Shown piece by piece: positions 25,047 to 32,857 of a stretch of DNA of 64,000 bases. The stretch comes from Seohaeicola_A nanhaiensis (GTDB taxonomy: Bacteria > Pseudomonadota > Alphaproteobacteria > Rhodobacterales > Rhodobacteraceae). The position numbers and the translations under genes are program-made. The stretch is taken from contig NZ_JBHSGI010000033.1 of assembly GCF_042654245.1 (NCBI RefSeq), positions 372,001 through 436,000 of the forward strand. Direction: 5' to 3'. The notes below the pieces were generated by a model. It worked only from the letters and a program-made list of their open reading frames with translations. It did not search any database and was not told the DNA's origin. The first letter of the stretch is position 1, and each line of letters begins with the position of its first letter.

Positions 25047-25553
25047 ATGGCGCATCGTCAGTCCACGACCCGAGGCTTCAAGCGCACCGCCAGTGTGCTC
25101 GACGGCCAGATCCGCCGCGCCGGCGAAAGCCGGGGCTTCGCGGTGGCCCGGGTGCTGACCCACTGGGCCGAGATCGTCGGCGCCGACATCGCCGCCGTCG
25201 CGCGCCCGGTCAACGTGGGCTACGGGCGCGGCGGCTTCGGCGCCACGCTGACCGTCCTCACCACCGGCGCCCAGGCCCCGATGCTCGAGATGCAGAAGGA
25301 AACGATCCGCGCCAGGATCAACGCGGTCTACGGCTACAACGCCATCAGCCGCGTGCGCATCACCCAGACCGCGCCCTCCGGCTTTGCCGAGGGCCAGGCC
25401 CAGTTCGACACGCGCCAGCCCCCGCCCGAACGCCCCGAAGACCCCGTCGCCGCCCGTGAGGCCAGCCAGACGGTCGCGCCAGTGCAGGACGAGGGGCTGA
25501 GGGCGGCCCTTGAACGCCTGGGCCGCAACGTATTAAGCAACGCAAAACGCTGA
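25047..25553 (+). CDS. DUF721 / DciA family protein
   Basis: A 168-residue protein with the DUF721 fold pattern: FKRTASVLDGQIRRAGESRG, VLTHWAEIVGADIAAVARPV and the segment LTVLTTGAQAPMLEMQKETIRARINAVYG, a pattern found in DciA proteins, the ancestral loaders of the replicative helicase DnaB in bacteria lacking DnaC. Its C-terminal tail (TRQPPPERPEDPVAAREA) is proline/glutamate-rich and low complexity. The ATG at 25047 is the likely start; the frame upstream to 24882 overlaps mutY. It precedes a DsbA-like gene by 13 nt and could be co-transcribed with it. Confidence 0.8.
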   Translation: MAHRQSTTRGFKRTASVLDGQIRRAGESRGFAVARVLTHWAEIVGADIAAVARPVNVGYGRGGFGATLTVLTTGAQAPMLEMQKETIRARINAVYGYNAISRVRITQTAPSGFAEGQAQFDTRQPPPERPEDPVAAREASQTVAPVQDEGLRAALERLGRNVLSNAKR

Positions 25554-25566
25554 AAAGGGAAACCGA

Positions 25567-26229
25567 ATGACCCGGAAACTCGCACTGCTCGGTGCCGCCA
25601 TCCTCGCTGTCGCCGTCGGCTATGTCGCCTGGACGGGCAACACGCCGGGCAGCACCGCCCTGGTGGCGCCCGCCAATGCCCAGGCCACGGATGTCGATAC
25701 CTCGAGCATCGTCGAGATGTCGCTCGGCAAGGAAGATGCGCCGGTGACCATCGTGGAATACGCCTCGTTCACCTGCCCGCACTGCGCCGCCTTCCATCAG
25801 GACAACTTCAAGCGCCTGAAGGCCGACTTCATCGACACCGGCAAGGTCCGGCTGGTCTATCACGACGTCTATTTCGACAAATACGGCCTCTGGGCCTCGC
25901 TGATCGCGCGCTGCGGCGGTCCCGAGAAATTCTTCGGCATCGCCGACATGATCTACAAGACCCAGTCCACCTGGGCCCGCGCGGAAGAACCGAACGGGAT
26001 CGTCGAAGAGCTCAAGAAGATCGGCCGCCTGGCCGGGCTCGAGAACGAACAGATCGACGCCTGCATCAAGGACCAGACCAAGGCCGAAACCCTGGTCGCC
26101 TGGTTCCAGAAGAACGCCGCCGCCGACCAGATCAACGCCACGCCCAGCTTCGTGATCAACGGCAAGCTGGTCAAGAACATGCCCTATGACGAATTCAAGG
26201 CGGTGATCGACGCCGAACTCGCCAAGTGA
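25567..26229 (+). CDS. DsbA-family thiol-disulfide oxidoreductase
   Basis: Periplasmic, probably membrane-anchored oxidoreductase of 220 residues. It starts with a hydrophobic signal/anchor (LALLGAAILAVAVGYVAW), then a thioredoxin fold with the active-site motif CPHC (C70-C73) in EYASFTCPHCAAFHQ and the cis-proline in NATPSFVINGKLV. The spacing and the helical insertion resemble DsbA/ScsC or BdbD-type enzymes. It lies 13 nt after dciA and its stop overlaps the CoA-transferase start (GTGA), so the three genes may form an operon. Confidence 0.9.
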   Translation: MTRKLALLGAAILAVAVGYVAWTGNTPGSTALVAPANAQATDVDTSSIVEMSLGKEDAPVTIVEYASFTCPHCAAFHQDNFKRLKADFIDTGKVRLVYHDVYFDKYGLWASLIARCGGPEKFFGIADMIYKTQSTWARAEEPNGIVEELKKIGRLAGLENEQIDACIKDQTKAETLVAWFQKNAAADQINATPSFVINGKLVKNMPYDEFKAVIDAELAK

Positions 26230-27338
26230 GCGCGCCGCTGGCCGGCCTGAAGGTCGTCGAACTCGCCCGCATCCTGGCCGGTCCCTGGGCCGGCCAGACA
26301 TTGTCCGATCTCGGCGCCGAGGTCATCAAGGTCGAATCCCCCAACGGCGACGACACCCGCGCCTGGGGCCCGCCCTTCGTGACCCGGGGCGAGGATGTCT
26401 CGGCCGCCTATTACCACTCGACCAACCGCGGCAAGGCCTCGGTCTGCATCGACCTCGCGAGCCCCGAGGGGCAGGCGCGCGTGCGCGAGCTGGTCAAGGA
26501 CGCCGATATACTGATCGAGAACTTCAAGGTCGGCGGCCTGAAGAAATACGGCCTCGACTACGACAGCCTGAAAGAGGTCAACCCCCGGCTGATCTATTGC
26601 TCGATCACCGGTTTCGGCCAGACCGGTCCCTATGCCCATCGCGCGGGCTATGACTTCATCATTCAGGGCATGTCCGGGCTGATGTCGATCACCGGTGCGC
26701 CGGAAGGCCAGCCGCAGAAGGCCGGGGTCGCGATCACCGACATCTTCACCGGGGTCTATTCGGTCACCGCCATCCTCGCCGCCCTGCACCAGCGCGAAAC
26801 CACCGGCAAGGGCCAGCACATCGACATGGCGCTGCTCGACGTGGCGGTGGCGGTGACGGCCAACCAGGCGCTGAACTACCTGACCACCGGGGTCGCGCCG
26901 GGCCGCATGGGCAACGCCCACATGAACCTGACCCCCTACGAGGTCTTCGACTGCGCCGACGGCTTCATCATCATCGCCACCGGCAACGACGGGCAATACC
27001 AGCGGCTCTGCCGCCTGCTCGGACTCGAGGACATGGCCGAGGCGCCCGAGTTCCTCAAGAACAAGGACCGCATCGCCAACCGCCGCGTGATGATCGCCCG
27101 CCTGAACGGCGCCACGGCGGGGTGGAGCAAGGCCGACCTGCTGGCCGCCTGCGAAAAGCAGGGCGTGCCGGCGGGCCCGATCAACGACCTCGCCGAGGTC
27201 ATGGCCGACCCCCAGGTCGTCGCCCGCGGCATGCAGATCACCCTCGACGGCGTCCCCGGCATCCGCGCCCCCTTCCGCTTCTCCGACGCCGAACTGGCCC
27301 TTCACCGCCCCGCGCCAAAGCTGGGCGAGGACGGGTAG
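26226..27338 (+). CDS. CaiB/BaiF-family CoA-transferase (family III)
   Basis: Family III CoA-transferase of 370 residues that moves CoA between carboxylic acids. It starts LKVVELARILAGPWAGQTLSDLGAE with IKVE, the hallmark of the family, and has the catalytic aspartate in VAITDIFTGVYSV (D172), followed by GQHIDMALLDVAVAV and YEVFDCADGFIII. GTG start at 26226 overlapping the DsbA-like stop. The substrate pair cannot be deduced; relatives act on succinyl-, formyl- or carnitine-CoA. Confidence 0.88.
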   Translation: MSAPLAGLKVVELARILAGPWAGQTLSDLGAEVIKVESPNGDDTRAWGPPFVTRGEDVSAAYYHSTNRGKASVCIDLASPEGQARVRELVKDADILIENFKVGGLKKYGLDYDSLKEVNPRLIYCSITGFGQTGPYAHRAGYDFIIQGMSGLMSITGAPEGQPQKAGVAITDIFTGVYSVTAILAALHQRETTGKGQHIDMALLDVAVAVTANQALNYLTTGVAPGRMGNAHMNLTPYEVFDCADGFIIIATGNDGQYQRLCRLLGLEDMAEAPEFLKNKDRIANRRVMIARLNGATAGWSKADLLAACEKQGVPAGPINDLAEVMADPQVVARGMQITLDGVPGIRAPFRFSDAELALHRPAPKLGEDG

Positions 27339-27651
27339 GGGGGGCAAGTAATTACTTAAGTTGCAACGACGCCATGACTTACCTCCAAAAAATTCTCGGC
27401 GTTCGGTCTCGCCGAATTGATGTGTTTGACGCTTAAAATCTCAGGCGTTAGCGATAGAATGCGCTTGCATCGGTAGGGGCTTCAAACCCTACAAAGTTTT
27501 ATGTACTGCGTTGGGAAATTTGTATGACCGGGCCGTATATGCGATCTTGACCTGGTGAGTATATTCTAACGATCAGGTCACGGAAGCGTCTTGACTGAAA
27601 TTTGCGCAGCACTCTAAGGTTCAAAGGCTCTCTCGCCATTGACGAAATGCA
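27339..27651. other. AT-richer intergenic stretch without recognised gene
   Basis: About 313 bp between the CoA-transferase gene and the next ORF; base composition is clearly AT-richer than flanking coding DNA. It contains a small GTAGGG/CCCTAC inverted repeat near 27472-27491. I see no tRNA-like fold, attachment-site duplication or protein-coding frame. It forms the left part of a patch extending to about 28673. Confidence 0.6.
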
Positions 27652-28488
27652 ATGCTGCTGAAACACATTCTCCTGCTTATTTTTCCGTCGCTAGTTGTGT
27701 CGGTTGCTTTAAGCTTAACCATGAAGAGAGCTCTCGGTAAGGGGCCGATCAGTAAGCTGTTTTCAGTTATCATATATAGTCTTCCACTTCTTATATCTTT
27801 GATTTTCCTACCCGCCAATGTCCAAGAGCTTCGTGGGGTAAACAATTTTTGGTCTGACTGCTTAAATGTGTTCGCCGAGCAAGATTCAAAGATAAATGCT
27901 ACAAAAATTTGCTTTGATGCACTTTTGGGGCCAGACGGGAACATACCTCAAACAAGTCAGCAACCGAATTGGAAGATTTCCACGGGTCCTGCATCAGGTG
28001 ATTGGGACCTGGGCGACTATGTTTTGTCATCGTCGGAGCCTGTAGTGTCGTTTCTCTGCGGGGATAAGATGTTGGAAATCTTCATCCAGTTCAGTCGCAA
28101 AGAAAAGGAGTATTTTCAACTGTCCACTCAAGTCGGCACGCTGTTTTATACTACATATAGGGTGTTTTTTGTTTTTGAGCACGGATTGAGCTTGGAATTG
28201 CCTATGGAGATTGATCGCAGCTCTCGCGGTGACAGGGTGGGATTCAGGCTTGTTAGACTGCCCGGGGGTAAACGGGTCGGCCGTATTTCGGATGAGGTTA
28301 TTCAACGCATCGTAGAAGGAAGGGACTTCCACATCGCCATTTCGAAAGATGGAGCGTTATGGCGGCAGGAACAGATCATTGATGCCGCAGGTTTTGCCGT
28401 AGCCTGGAAAATGGCCAATGTTTCAAACTCGGAGCGACAATTGATGAGAGGGTCTTCGGTCCAGTGCAACAAGTTTGTCAAGACTTAA
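27652..28488 (+). CDS. Hypothetical membrane-anchored protein, orphan-like
   Basis: A 278-residue ORF with base composition and codon use unlike the neighbours (many A/T-ending codons). Two N-terminal membrane segments are visible: ILLLIFPSLVVSVALSLTM (residues about 5-24) and LFSVIIYSLPLLISLIFL (about 36-54). The rest (about 60-278) is soluble, with four scattered cysteines and no recognised motif. The topology suggests a membrane-anchored domain outside or inside the cell. I recognise no family; the AT-rich context suggests horizontal acquisition. The ATG at 27652 has no clear SD. Confidence 0.6.
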   Translation: MLLKHILLLIFPSLVVSVALSLTMKRALGKGPISKLFSVIIYSLPLLISLIFLPANVQELRGVNNFWSDCLNVFAEQDSKINATKICFDALLGPDGNIPQTSQQPNWKISTGPASGDWDLGDYVLSSSEPVVSFLCGDKMLEIFIQFSRKEKEYFQLSTQVGTLFYTTYRVFFVFEHGLSLELPMEIDRSSRGDRVGFRLVRLPGGKRVGRISDEVIQRIVEGRDFHIAISKDGALWRQEQIIDAAGFAVAWKMANVSNSERQLMRGSSVQCNKFVKT

Positions 28489-28673
28489 CGGCGACGAGGT
28501 TCGGGCCGAAGACTTATCGGCCAATGGGGTGAGGGAAATCTGATGCTCTCCTGTAGGAGTAACTAAAGTCTCCGCCTCAAAATGATATGCCAGACAGTCA
28601 CTAAAGGAAATGCAAGTGATTCTAATGTTTTGATCGCCATCCCGGCTAGGATGCTTCTACCGGAACAGCCCCC

Positions 28674-29933
28674 TCACCCCATCCTCGCCCCCGCCGGAAT
28701 CAACGCCGGCCGGGCGTTCAGCGCCTCGATCGAGAATCCCGCGATCGACTTGTATTTCGCCGAATGCGCGGCAAGGTCCGCATGCGGGATCACCTCGTTG
28801 ATGTCCTCATACATCCCCCCGCACAGGTCCTCGACCCGCTGCAGCACCCCGTCCGGCCCGCCGCCCTTGCGGTTGGCCCCGGTGATCGCGGTCGTGACGG
28901 GCCGCACCTCGGCCTCGTAGGCCTCGAAGGCCTGCGGCACCGGCCCATGCGCCAGCAGCTTCGCCCCGATCACCCGGGCATCGACAATCGCCTGGCTCGC
29001 CCCGTTCGACCCCACGGGATACATCGGATGCGCCGCGTCCCCCATCAGCGTCACCCGGCCCTCGGTCCAGCGCTCCAGCGGATCGCGGTCGATCATCGGA
29101 TACTCGAAAATCTCGGCCGCCCCCGTGATCAGCGCCGGAACGTCGATCCAGTCGAACCGCCAGTCGTTGAAATCCGGCAGGATGTCCGCCGCCGCCACCG
29201 TCCGGTTCCACTCCTGCCGCCGCCAGCCGCCGGTGGTGTCGAACCGCTTTTCCGCAATCCAATTGATCGTCGCGATATTCGTCTCGGGATCCGGATCGCT
29301 GATCGGATAGGCGACCACCCGCAGCGAGTCGTGGCCGATCATCACCATCGCCCCGCCGCCGAAATAGGCGTCCGCAGGCGTGGTCGCACGCCACAGCACC
29401 TGTCCGTTCCAGATCGGCTCGCCCTCGTCCGGCACCATCTGCGCCCGGATTGCCGAGCGTATGCCATCCGCCGCGATCAGCAGATCGCCCGTGATCTGCC
29501 GGCCGTCGGCGAGGGTCACCTCGACCCCGGCCTCGCCCTGCGCAAACCCGGCCACCCGCGCGCCGGTCTCGATGCACTCCGCCCCGGCCCGCGCCACCAG
29601 GTCGCGGTAAAGCATCATCTGCAATGCGCCCCGGTGCACCGAATACTGCGGCCAGGCATAGCCCGCCCACTGGCCGCGCGGCTCTTCCCAGATCAGCAGA
29701 CCGTGCTTGGTATGAAACCCGATCTGCCGCGTCCGCACGCCGATCCGCTCCAGCCCGTCCTTCAGCCCCAGATCATAAAGCTCGCGCACCGCATTGGGCT
29801 GCAGGTTGATCCCGACCCCCAGCGGCCGGATCTCGGCCGCGCTTTCGAAGATGCGGAAGGGCACGCCGATCTGATGCAGTGTCAGGCCCATGGTCAGCCC
29901 GGCGATCCCGCCGCCGGCAATCAATATGGTCAT
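28674..29933 (-). CDS. FAD-dependent aromatic-ring-type monooxygenase
   Basis: Single-component class A flavoprotein hydroxylase of 419 residues. It starts with the Rossmann motif IAGGGIAGLTMGLTLHQIG, then the DG motif in LLIAADGIRSAIRAQ and the GD motif in VTLMGDAAHPMYPVGSNGA. The spacing matches the UbiH/PhzS/salicylate hydroxylase group. The C-terminal helix EALNARPALIPAG lacks a membrane anchor. The stop at 28674 lies at the edge of the AT-rich patch. The substrate is unknown; PhzS-like and ubiquinone-hydroxylase roles are not distinguishable here. Confidence 0.88.
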   Translation of the reverse strand: MTILIAGGGIAGLTMGLTLHQIGVPFRIFESAAEIRPLGVGINLQPNAVRELYDLGLKDGLERIGVRTRQIGFHTKHGLLIWEEPRGQWAGYAWPQYSVHRGALQMMLYRDLVARAGAECIETGARVAGFAQGEAGVEVTLADGRQITGDLLIAADGIRSAIRAQMVPDEGEPIWNGQVLWRATTPADAYFGGGAMVMIGHDSLRVVAYPISDPDPETNIATINWIAEKRFDTTGGWRRQEWNRTVAAADILPDFNDWRFDWIDVPALITGAAEIFEYPMIDRDPLERWTEGRVTLMGDAAHPMYPVGSNGASQAIVDARVIGAKLLAHGPVPQAFEAYEAEVRPVTTAITGANRKGGGPDGVLQRVEDLCGGMYEDINEVIPHADLAAHSAKYKSIAGFSIEALNARPALIPAGARMG

Positions 29934-29986
29934 AGGATGATCCCCCCGGTCCGACTAAAAGCAGCCCGTGCGCGCGGGTGCAAGCC

Positions 29987-30523
29987 TCAGCCGGCGGCGA
30001 AGGCGGGTCCAAAGATGGCGTCGGCATGGTCGGCCAGATAGATCCGCAACCAGGGCGTGAAACGTTCGGGCCACTGCGCCACTTCGGCGTGGAGCGCATC
30101 GTGAGAGACCCAGCGCGTTTCCATCACCTCTGCCGGATCCGGCGCCAGGCGCAGCTCGGGCCCCGCCTCGGCAAGGAAGACGTCGACCACCTCGTGTTCG
30201 ATCATCCCGTTGCCGACCTCGGCCCGGTATTCCAGGTGGTGGCGATGTTCGCAGGTCAGCCCTCGGATGCCCAGCTCCTGCGCCAGCCGGCGGCGGGCGC
30301 AGTCCGCTGCGCTCTCGCCCCAATGCGGGTGGGTGCAGCAGGTGTTCGCCCAGAGGCCCGGGGTGTGATACTTCCCCAGGGCCCGGCGTTGCAGCAACAT
30401 GGCCCCGTCGCGCAGCACGAAAACGGAAACCGCCTTGTGCCGCAGCCCCCTGACATGTGCATCCAGCTTGTCCGCCGGCGTCAGGACGCCGTCGATCCAG
30501 GCGGGGATGAACGCCGCTGTCAC
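29987..30523 (-). CDS. idi: Isopentenyl-diphosphate delta-isomerase (type I)
   Basis: Interconverts IPP and DMAPP, the entry to isoprenoid and carotenoid synthesis. The 178-residue product has the NUDIX-like core with the catalytic cysteine in GLWANTCCTHPHWGES and the second active-site Glu in MIEHEVVDVF. A GTG start at 30523 overlaps the stop of the cytochrome c gene (GTGA), so translation is coupled. No photosynthesis or crt genes are in the window, though in relatives idi sits near carotenoid genes. Confidence 0.9.
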   Translation of the reverse strand: MTAAFIPAWIDGVLTPADKLDAHVRGLRHKAVSVFVLRDGAMLLQRRALGKYHTPGLWANTCCTHPHWGESAADCARRRLAQELGIRGLTCEHRHHLEYRAEVGNGMIEHEVVDVFLAEAGPELRLAPDPAEVMETRWVSHDALHAEVAQWPERFTPWLRIYLADHADAIFGPAFAAG

Positions 30524-30933
30524 TTTGCGCTGACGCTGACGAGATAGGCGTAGATGTCCTCGCCGCCCGACTTCAGCTTGAAGGTCATCTTGGCCTTGGC
30601 CTTGCTGTTGCCGGTATGCTCTTTCAGAAAGCCGGTCGGGTCATGGGTGTAGGCCGCGAAGGTTTCCTCGTCCCAGACGAGGCCGGCTTCGCCCGCCGCA
30701 ACCAGATCGGCACCGTATTTGAATCCCTCGACGCTGCCAGCCTTGCGGCCTGCCACGCCCCAGAGGTTCGGGCCCGTCTTGCCGCCCTTCTGGATCACCT
30801 CGCCCGAATCCGAAACCACCTCGTGGCAGGACCGGCACTTGTTGAATTCCTTCTCGCCCTTGGCGGCGTCGCCTTCGGCCAGGGCAGGGGCGGCGACAAG
30901 GGCGGCGATCAGAGTGGCGGCGATACGGGACAT
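30520..30933 (-). CDS. Class I soluble cytochrome c (c2-like)
   Basis: A 137-residue periplasmic electron carrier. Signal peptide SRIAATLIAALVAAPALA (cleavage before EGDAAKG), haem attachment site CRSCH, GPNLWGVAGRKAG downstream and a likely methionine ligand in AKAKMTFKLK near the C-terminus; the insertion pattern is that of cytochrome c2. The ATG at 30933 is the start that opens the signal peptide; the frame upstream to 31089 is not coding. Its stop overlaps the idi start by 4 nt. Confidence 0.9.
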   Translation of the reverse strand: MSRIAATLIAALVAAPALAEGDAAKGEKEFNKCRSCHEVVSDSGEVIQKGGKTGPNLWGVAGRKAGSVEGFKYGADLVAAGEAGLVWDEETFAAYTHDPTGFLKEHTGNSKAKAKMTFKLKSGGEDIYAYLVSVSAK

Positions 30934-30995
30934 TCGGCTTCTCCAACTGTGGCGTTGGGTTGGTTCTAGCGCAGTCCGGGGGGTGTTTCCAACGG

Positions 30996-32021
30996 TCACT
31001 TTGCCGCGCGGTCGGACCAGCAGGGCAGAAGGTCGCCGGGTTCGGGCCGGGCAAGATAGGCCGCGCGGGCGATGGCGCGGGCCAGGCAAAGCGCGGCGGC
31101 ATGGCCGATCAGCGACAGCGCGCGCGGGTCTTCGGCGTCGACCTTCCGCGCGCCGGTGGCGAGCGAAAAGACCAGATCGCCATCGGTCGGTGTATGGGCC
31201 GGCACGATGGCGCGGGCGATTCCGTCATGGGCGGCAACCGCCATGCGCTGGCACTCGGCCTTGGTCAGGGTGGCGTCTGTGGCGACGATGGCGATGGTGG
31301 TATTCGCGCGCTCTCCCGCCTGACCGCGCATGGCCCGCATCTTGCGGCTGTCCATGTCGCGGCCGAGGCCCCCTTTGGGGTCAGGACCCAGTCCGCCGAA
31401 TTCATCGCCGATCTCGAAGGGCGCGGCCCAGAAGTGCCGATCGCCCGGCGTGGTCAGCGCGCCCACCGGATTGGCGGCAACCAGCGCCCCCACCGTCACG
31501 CCATTGTCCAGCACCAGCGAGGCGGACCCCAGCCCACCCTTGACCATGGCGCTCAGCGCCCCGGTCCCGGCGCCGGCGGTGCCAAGTTCGAAATCCTCGT
31601 CCAGCGCCTCGAAGGCGGCGCGTCCCAGCGCGCGATAGGGGTTCTCGGCCCAGTCCTTCTGCCCGCCGTTCAGCAGGTCGAAGAGAATCGCGCCCGGAAC
31701 CAGCGGGATCACCGCCTCACCCACGCGAAAGCCGCGCCCGCGCGCCCGCAGCCCGTCGACCACGCCGGAACAGGCGTCCAGCCCATAGGCCGATCCGCCC
31801 GACAGCACCAGGGCATCGACCGCCGCCACCGATTTGTCGGGGGCGAGCAGGTCGGTCTCTCGCGTGCCGGGCGCTCCGCCCATCACGTGCACCGAGGCGA
31901 CAAAGGGCGTGTCCGCAGACAACACGGTGACGCCCGATTTCAAGGCGGTGTCCGAAGCGTTTCCGACCTTCAGTCCGGCCACGTCGGTGATCAGGTTTTT
32001 TGCGCCCGGTGTCATGCTCAT
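30996..32021 (-). CDS. P1-family (DmpA-type) peptidase
   Basis: Ntn-hydrolase-fold peptidase (MEROPS S58) of 341 residues, probably an aminopeptidase. Characteristic segments are ITDVAGLKVGNASDTALKSG, the DALVLSGGSAYGLDA loop and the conserved AGAGTGALSAMVKGGLGSAS; the autoprocessing nucleophile is expected in RANTTIAIVATDA. The start is MSMTPG at 32021. It is downstream of arfB on the same strand, separated by 59 nt. The physiological substrate (beta-peptides, D-amino-acid amides or others) is not known. Confidence 0.86.
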   Translation of the reverse strand: MSMTPGAKNLITDVAGLKVGNASDTALKSGVTVLSADTPFVASVHVMGGAPGTRETDLLAPDKSVAAVDALVLSGGSAYGLDACSGVVDGLRARGRGFRVGEAVIPLVPGAILFDLLNGGQKDWAENPYRALGRAAFEALDEDFELGTAGAGTGALSAMVKGGLGSASLVLDNGVTVGALVAANPVGALTTPGDRHFWAAPFEIGDEFGGLGPDPKGGLGRDMDSRKMRAMRGQAGERANTTIAIVATDATLTKAECQRMAVAAHDGIARAIVPAHTPTDGDLVFSLATGARKVDAEDPRALSLIGHAAALCLARAIARAAYLARPEPGDLLPCWSDRAAK

Positions 32022-32080
32022 CCCCTCACAAAGGCCGCCGCAGGGCGTTCCGAAAACGCCCGCGATGCTGCAAGGCCTTC

Positions 32081-32500
32081 CTAGGGGTCGCGCACCTTGC
32101 TGCGCAAGGCCTTGATTTCACCGCGTTGTGTCTTGCCGTCCAGCCGCCGCCGGATCGAGCCCTTGGTGGGCTTGGTGGCGATCCGCCGCTTGGGGGCGAC
32201 CAGCGCGCGCGCGATCAGTTCGGCAAGCCGCTCGCGGGCGATCTCGCGGTTGCGCGCCTGGCTGCGGGTGCTGTCGACCTGCAGCACCAGCGCGCCGTCC
32301 TGCGTCCAGCGGCGCCCCGCCAGCCGCTTCAGCCGCGCCTTGACCGCGGGCGGCAGGCTGGGCGAGCGCTCGGCCTCGAATCGCAACTCGACCGCGGTCG
32401 AGACCTTGTTGACGTTCTGCCCGCCCGGGCCCGAGGCGCGCATGAAGCTTTCGGTCAGCTCCCAGTCCTGAATCGCGACGGTATCGGAAATATGCAGCAT
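32081..32500 (-). CDS. arfB: Ribosome rescue peptidyl-tRNA hydrolase ArfB (YaeJ)
   Basis: Releases nascent chains from stalled ribosomes lacking a stop codon. The 139-residue product has the GGQ catalytic motif in RASGPGGQNVNKVSTAVELRF and the long basic C-terminal tail (PTKGSIRRRLDGKTQRG, KALRSKV) that binds in the empty mRNA channel. Length and tail favour ArfB over RF1/RF2. It lies just downstream of a minus-strand terminator and a small SD-bearing mini-locus, and upstream of the P1 peptidase gene. Confidence 0.92.
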   Translation of the reverse strand: MLHISDTVAIQDWELTESFMRASGPGGQNVNKVSTAVELRFEAERSPSLPPAVKARLKRLAGRRWTQDGALVLQVDSTRSQARNREIARERLAELIARALVAPKRRIATKPTKGSIRRRLDGKTQRGEIKALRSKVRDP

Positions 32501-32528
32501 GACGGTAAGATAGCGCGACCCGGGGCGG

Positions 32529-32563
32529 TCAAAAAGGGCCGCCCGAATGTTCGGACGGCCCTT
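32529..32563 (-). terminator. Rho-independent terminator of the mini-locus upstream of arfB
   Basis: Arms AAGGGCCG (32534-32541) and complement (32556-32563), extended by an inner CCGAA/TTCGG stem (32543-32547, 32550-32554) with one internal mismatch; on the minus strand a U-run follows (complement of AAAAA at 32531-32535). It would end a minus-strand transcript coming from 32.6-32.8 kb, before arfB. Confidence 0.85.
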
Positions 32564-32638
32564 ATCGAAAGTTCTTAGGAGGAAGGTCGGTTAGACCTTA
32601 AGTGGTCAGAGCGGGCGAATTTGCCGCCTGGGGTTGCC

Positions 32639-32695
32639 TCAGACGGCCACCTCCCGATCTGTTCCGACACCTTGCTCCAATACCTTTCTCGACAC
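32639..32695 (-). CDS. Putative 18-codon mini-ORF with near-ideal ribosome-binding site
   Basis: GTG start at 32695, seven bases after GGAGG, within an SD sequence fully complementary to the 16S 3' end; stop TGA at 32639. The peptide begins MSRKVLEQG and has no recognised family. A competing frame starts at a GTG inside the SD (32703) and runs 42 codons to 32575. The transcript ends at the terminator at 32529-32563. It may be a leader peptide or the coding part of a dual-function small RNA. Coding status is uncertain. Confidence 0.35.
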   Translation of the reverse strand: MSRKVLEQGVGTDREVAV

Positions 32696-32857
32696 TGGAT
32701 CACCTCCTTTTCTGTTGTTGCCAATACCTTCGATGCTCGCATGTTTCCGTTAACGGTCAATTGATTTTTTTGGGGCCGCCGGAAAAGCGCTCTTCCGTTG
32801 CCGAAAATCTGCACAAATCTTGTGCGGTTTAACCCTGTGGAAACCTCGCGGCCCGGC

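Larger units (their letters stand above)
32501..32857. other. Intergenic region with mini-ORFs, exceptional Shine-Dalgarno sequence and minus-strand terminator
   Basis: 357 bp between arfB and yhhQ. On the minus strand it contains a TTGACC -35-like hexamer (32755-32760), the sequence AAAGGAGGTGATCCAG (complement of 32696-32711) that exactly complements the 16S rRNA 3' tail, a GTG start 7 nt after GGAGG, two alternative short frames, an AAGGTC/GACCTT hairpin (near 32583-32599) and a terminator at 32529-32563. No larger gene is supported. It may be an sRNA, a leader-peptide gene or a microprotein gene. Confidence 0.6.

Noticed and set aside
27470..27492. tRNA-like or attachment-site-like palindrome GTAGGG...CCCTAC in the AT-rich patch
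   Set aside because: No cloverleaf, no anticodon arm and no duplicated flanking copy; it is a short hairpin only.
28548..28560. Small hairpin CTCCT-GT-AGGAG in the region after the orphan ORF
   Set aside because: Five-base arms without a T-run; not enough to call a terminator.
32696..32711. Plus-strand CTGGATCACCTCCTTT resembling the 3' end of 16S rRNA, i.e. a possible rRNA gene remnant
   Set aside because: Only this short stretch matches; the preceding bases bear no resemblance to the conserved end of 16S rRNA and no ITS or tRNA follows. It is better explained as the complement of an extended Shine-Dalgarno on the minus strand.
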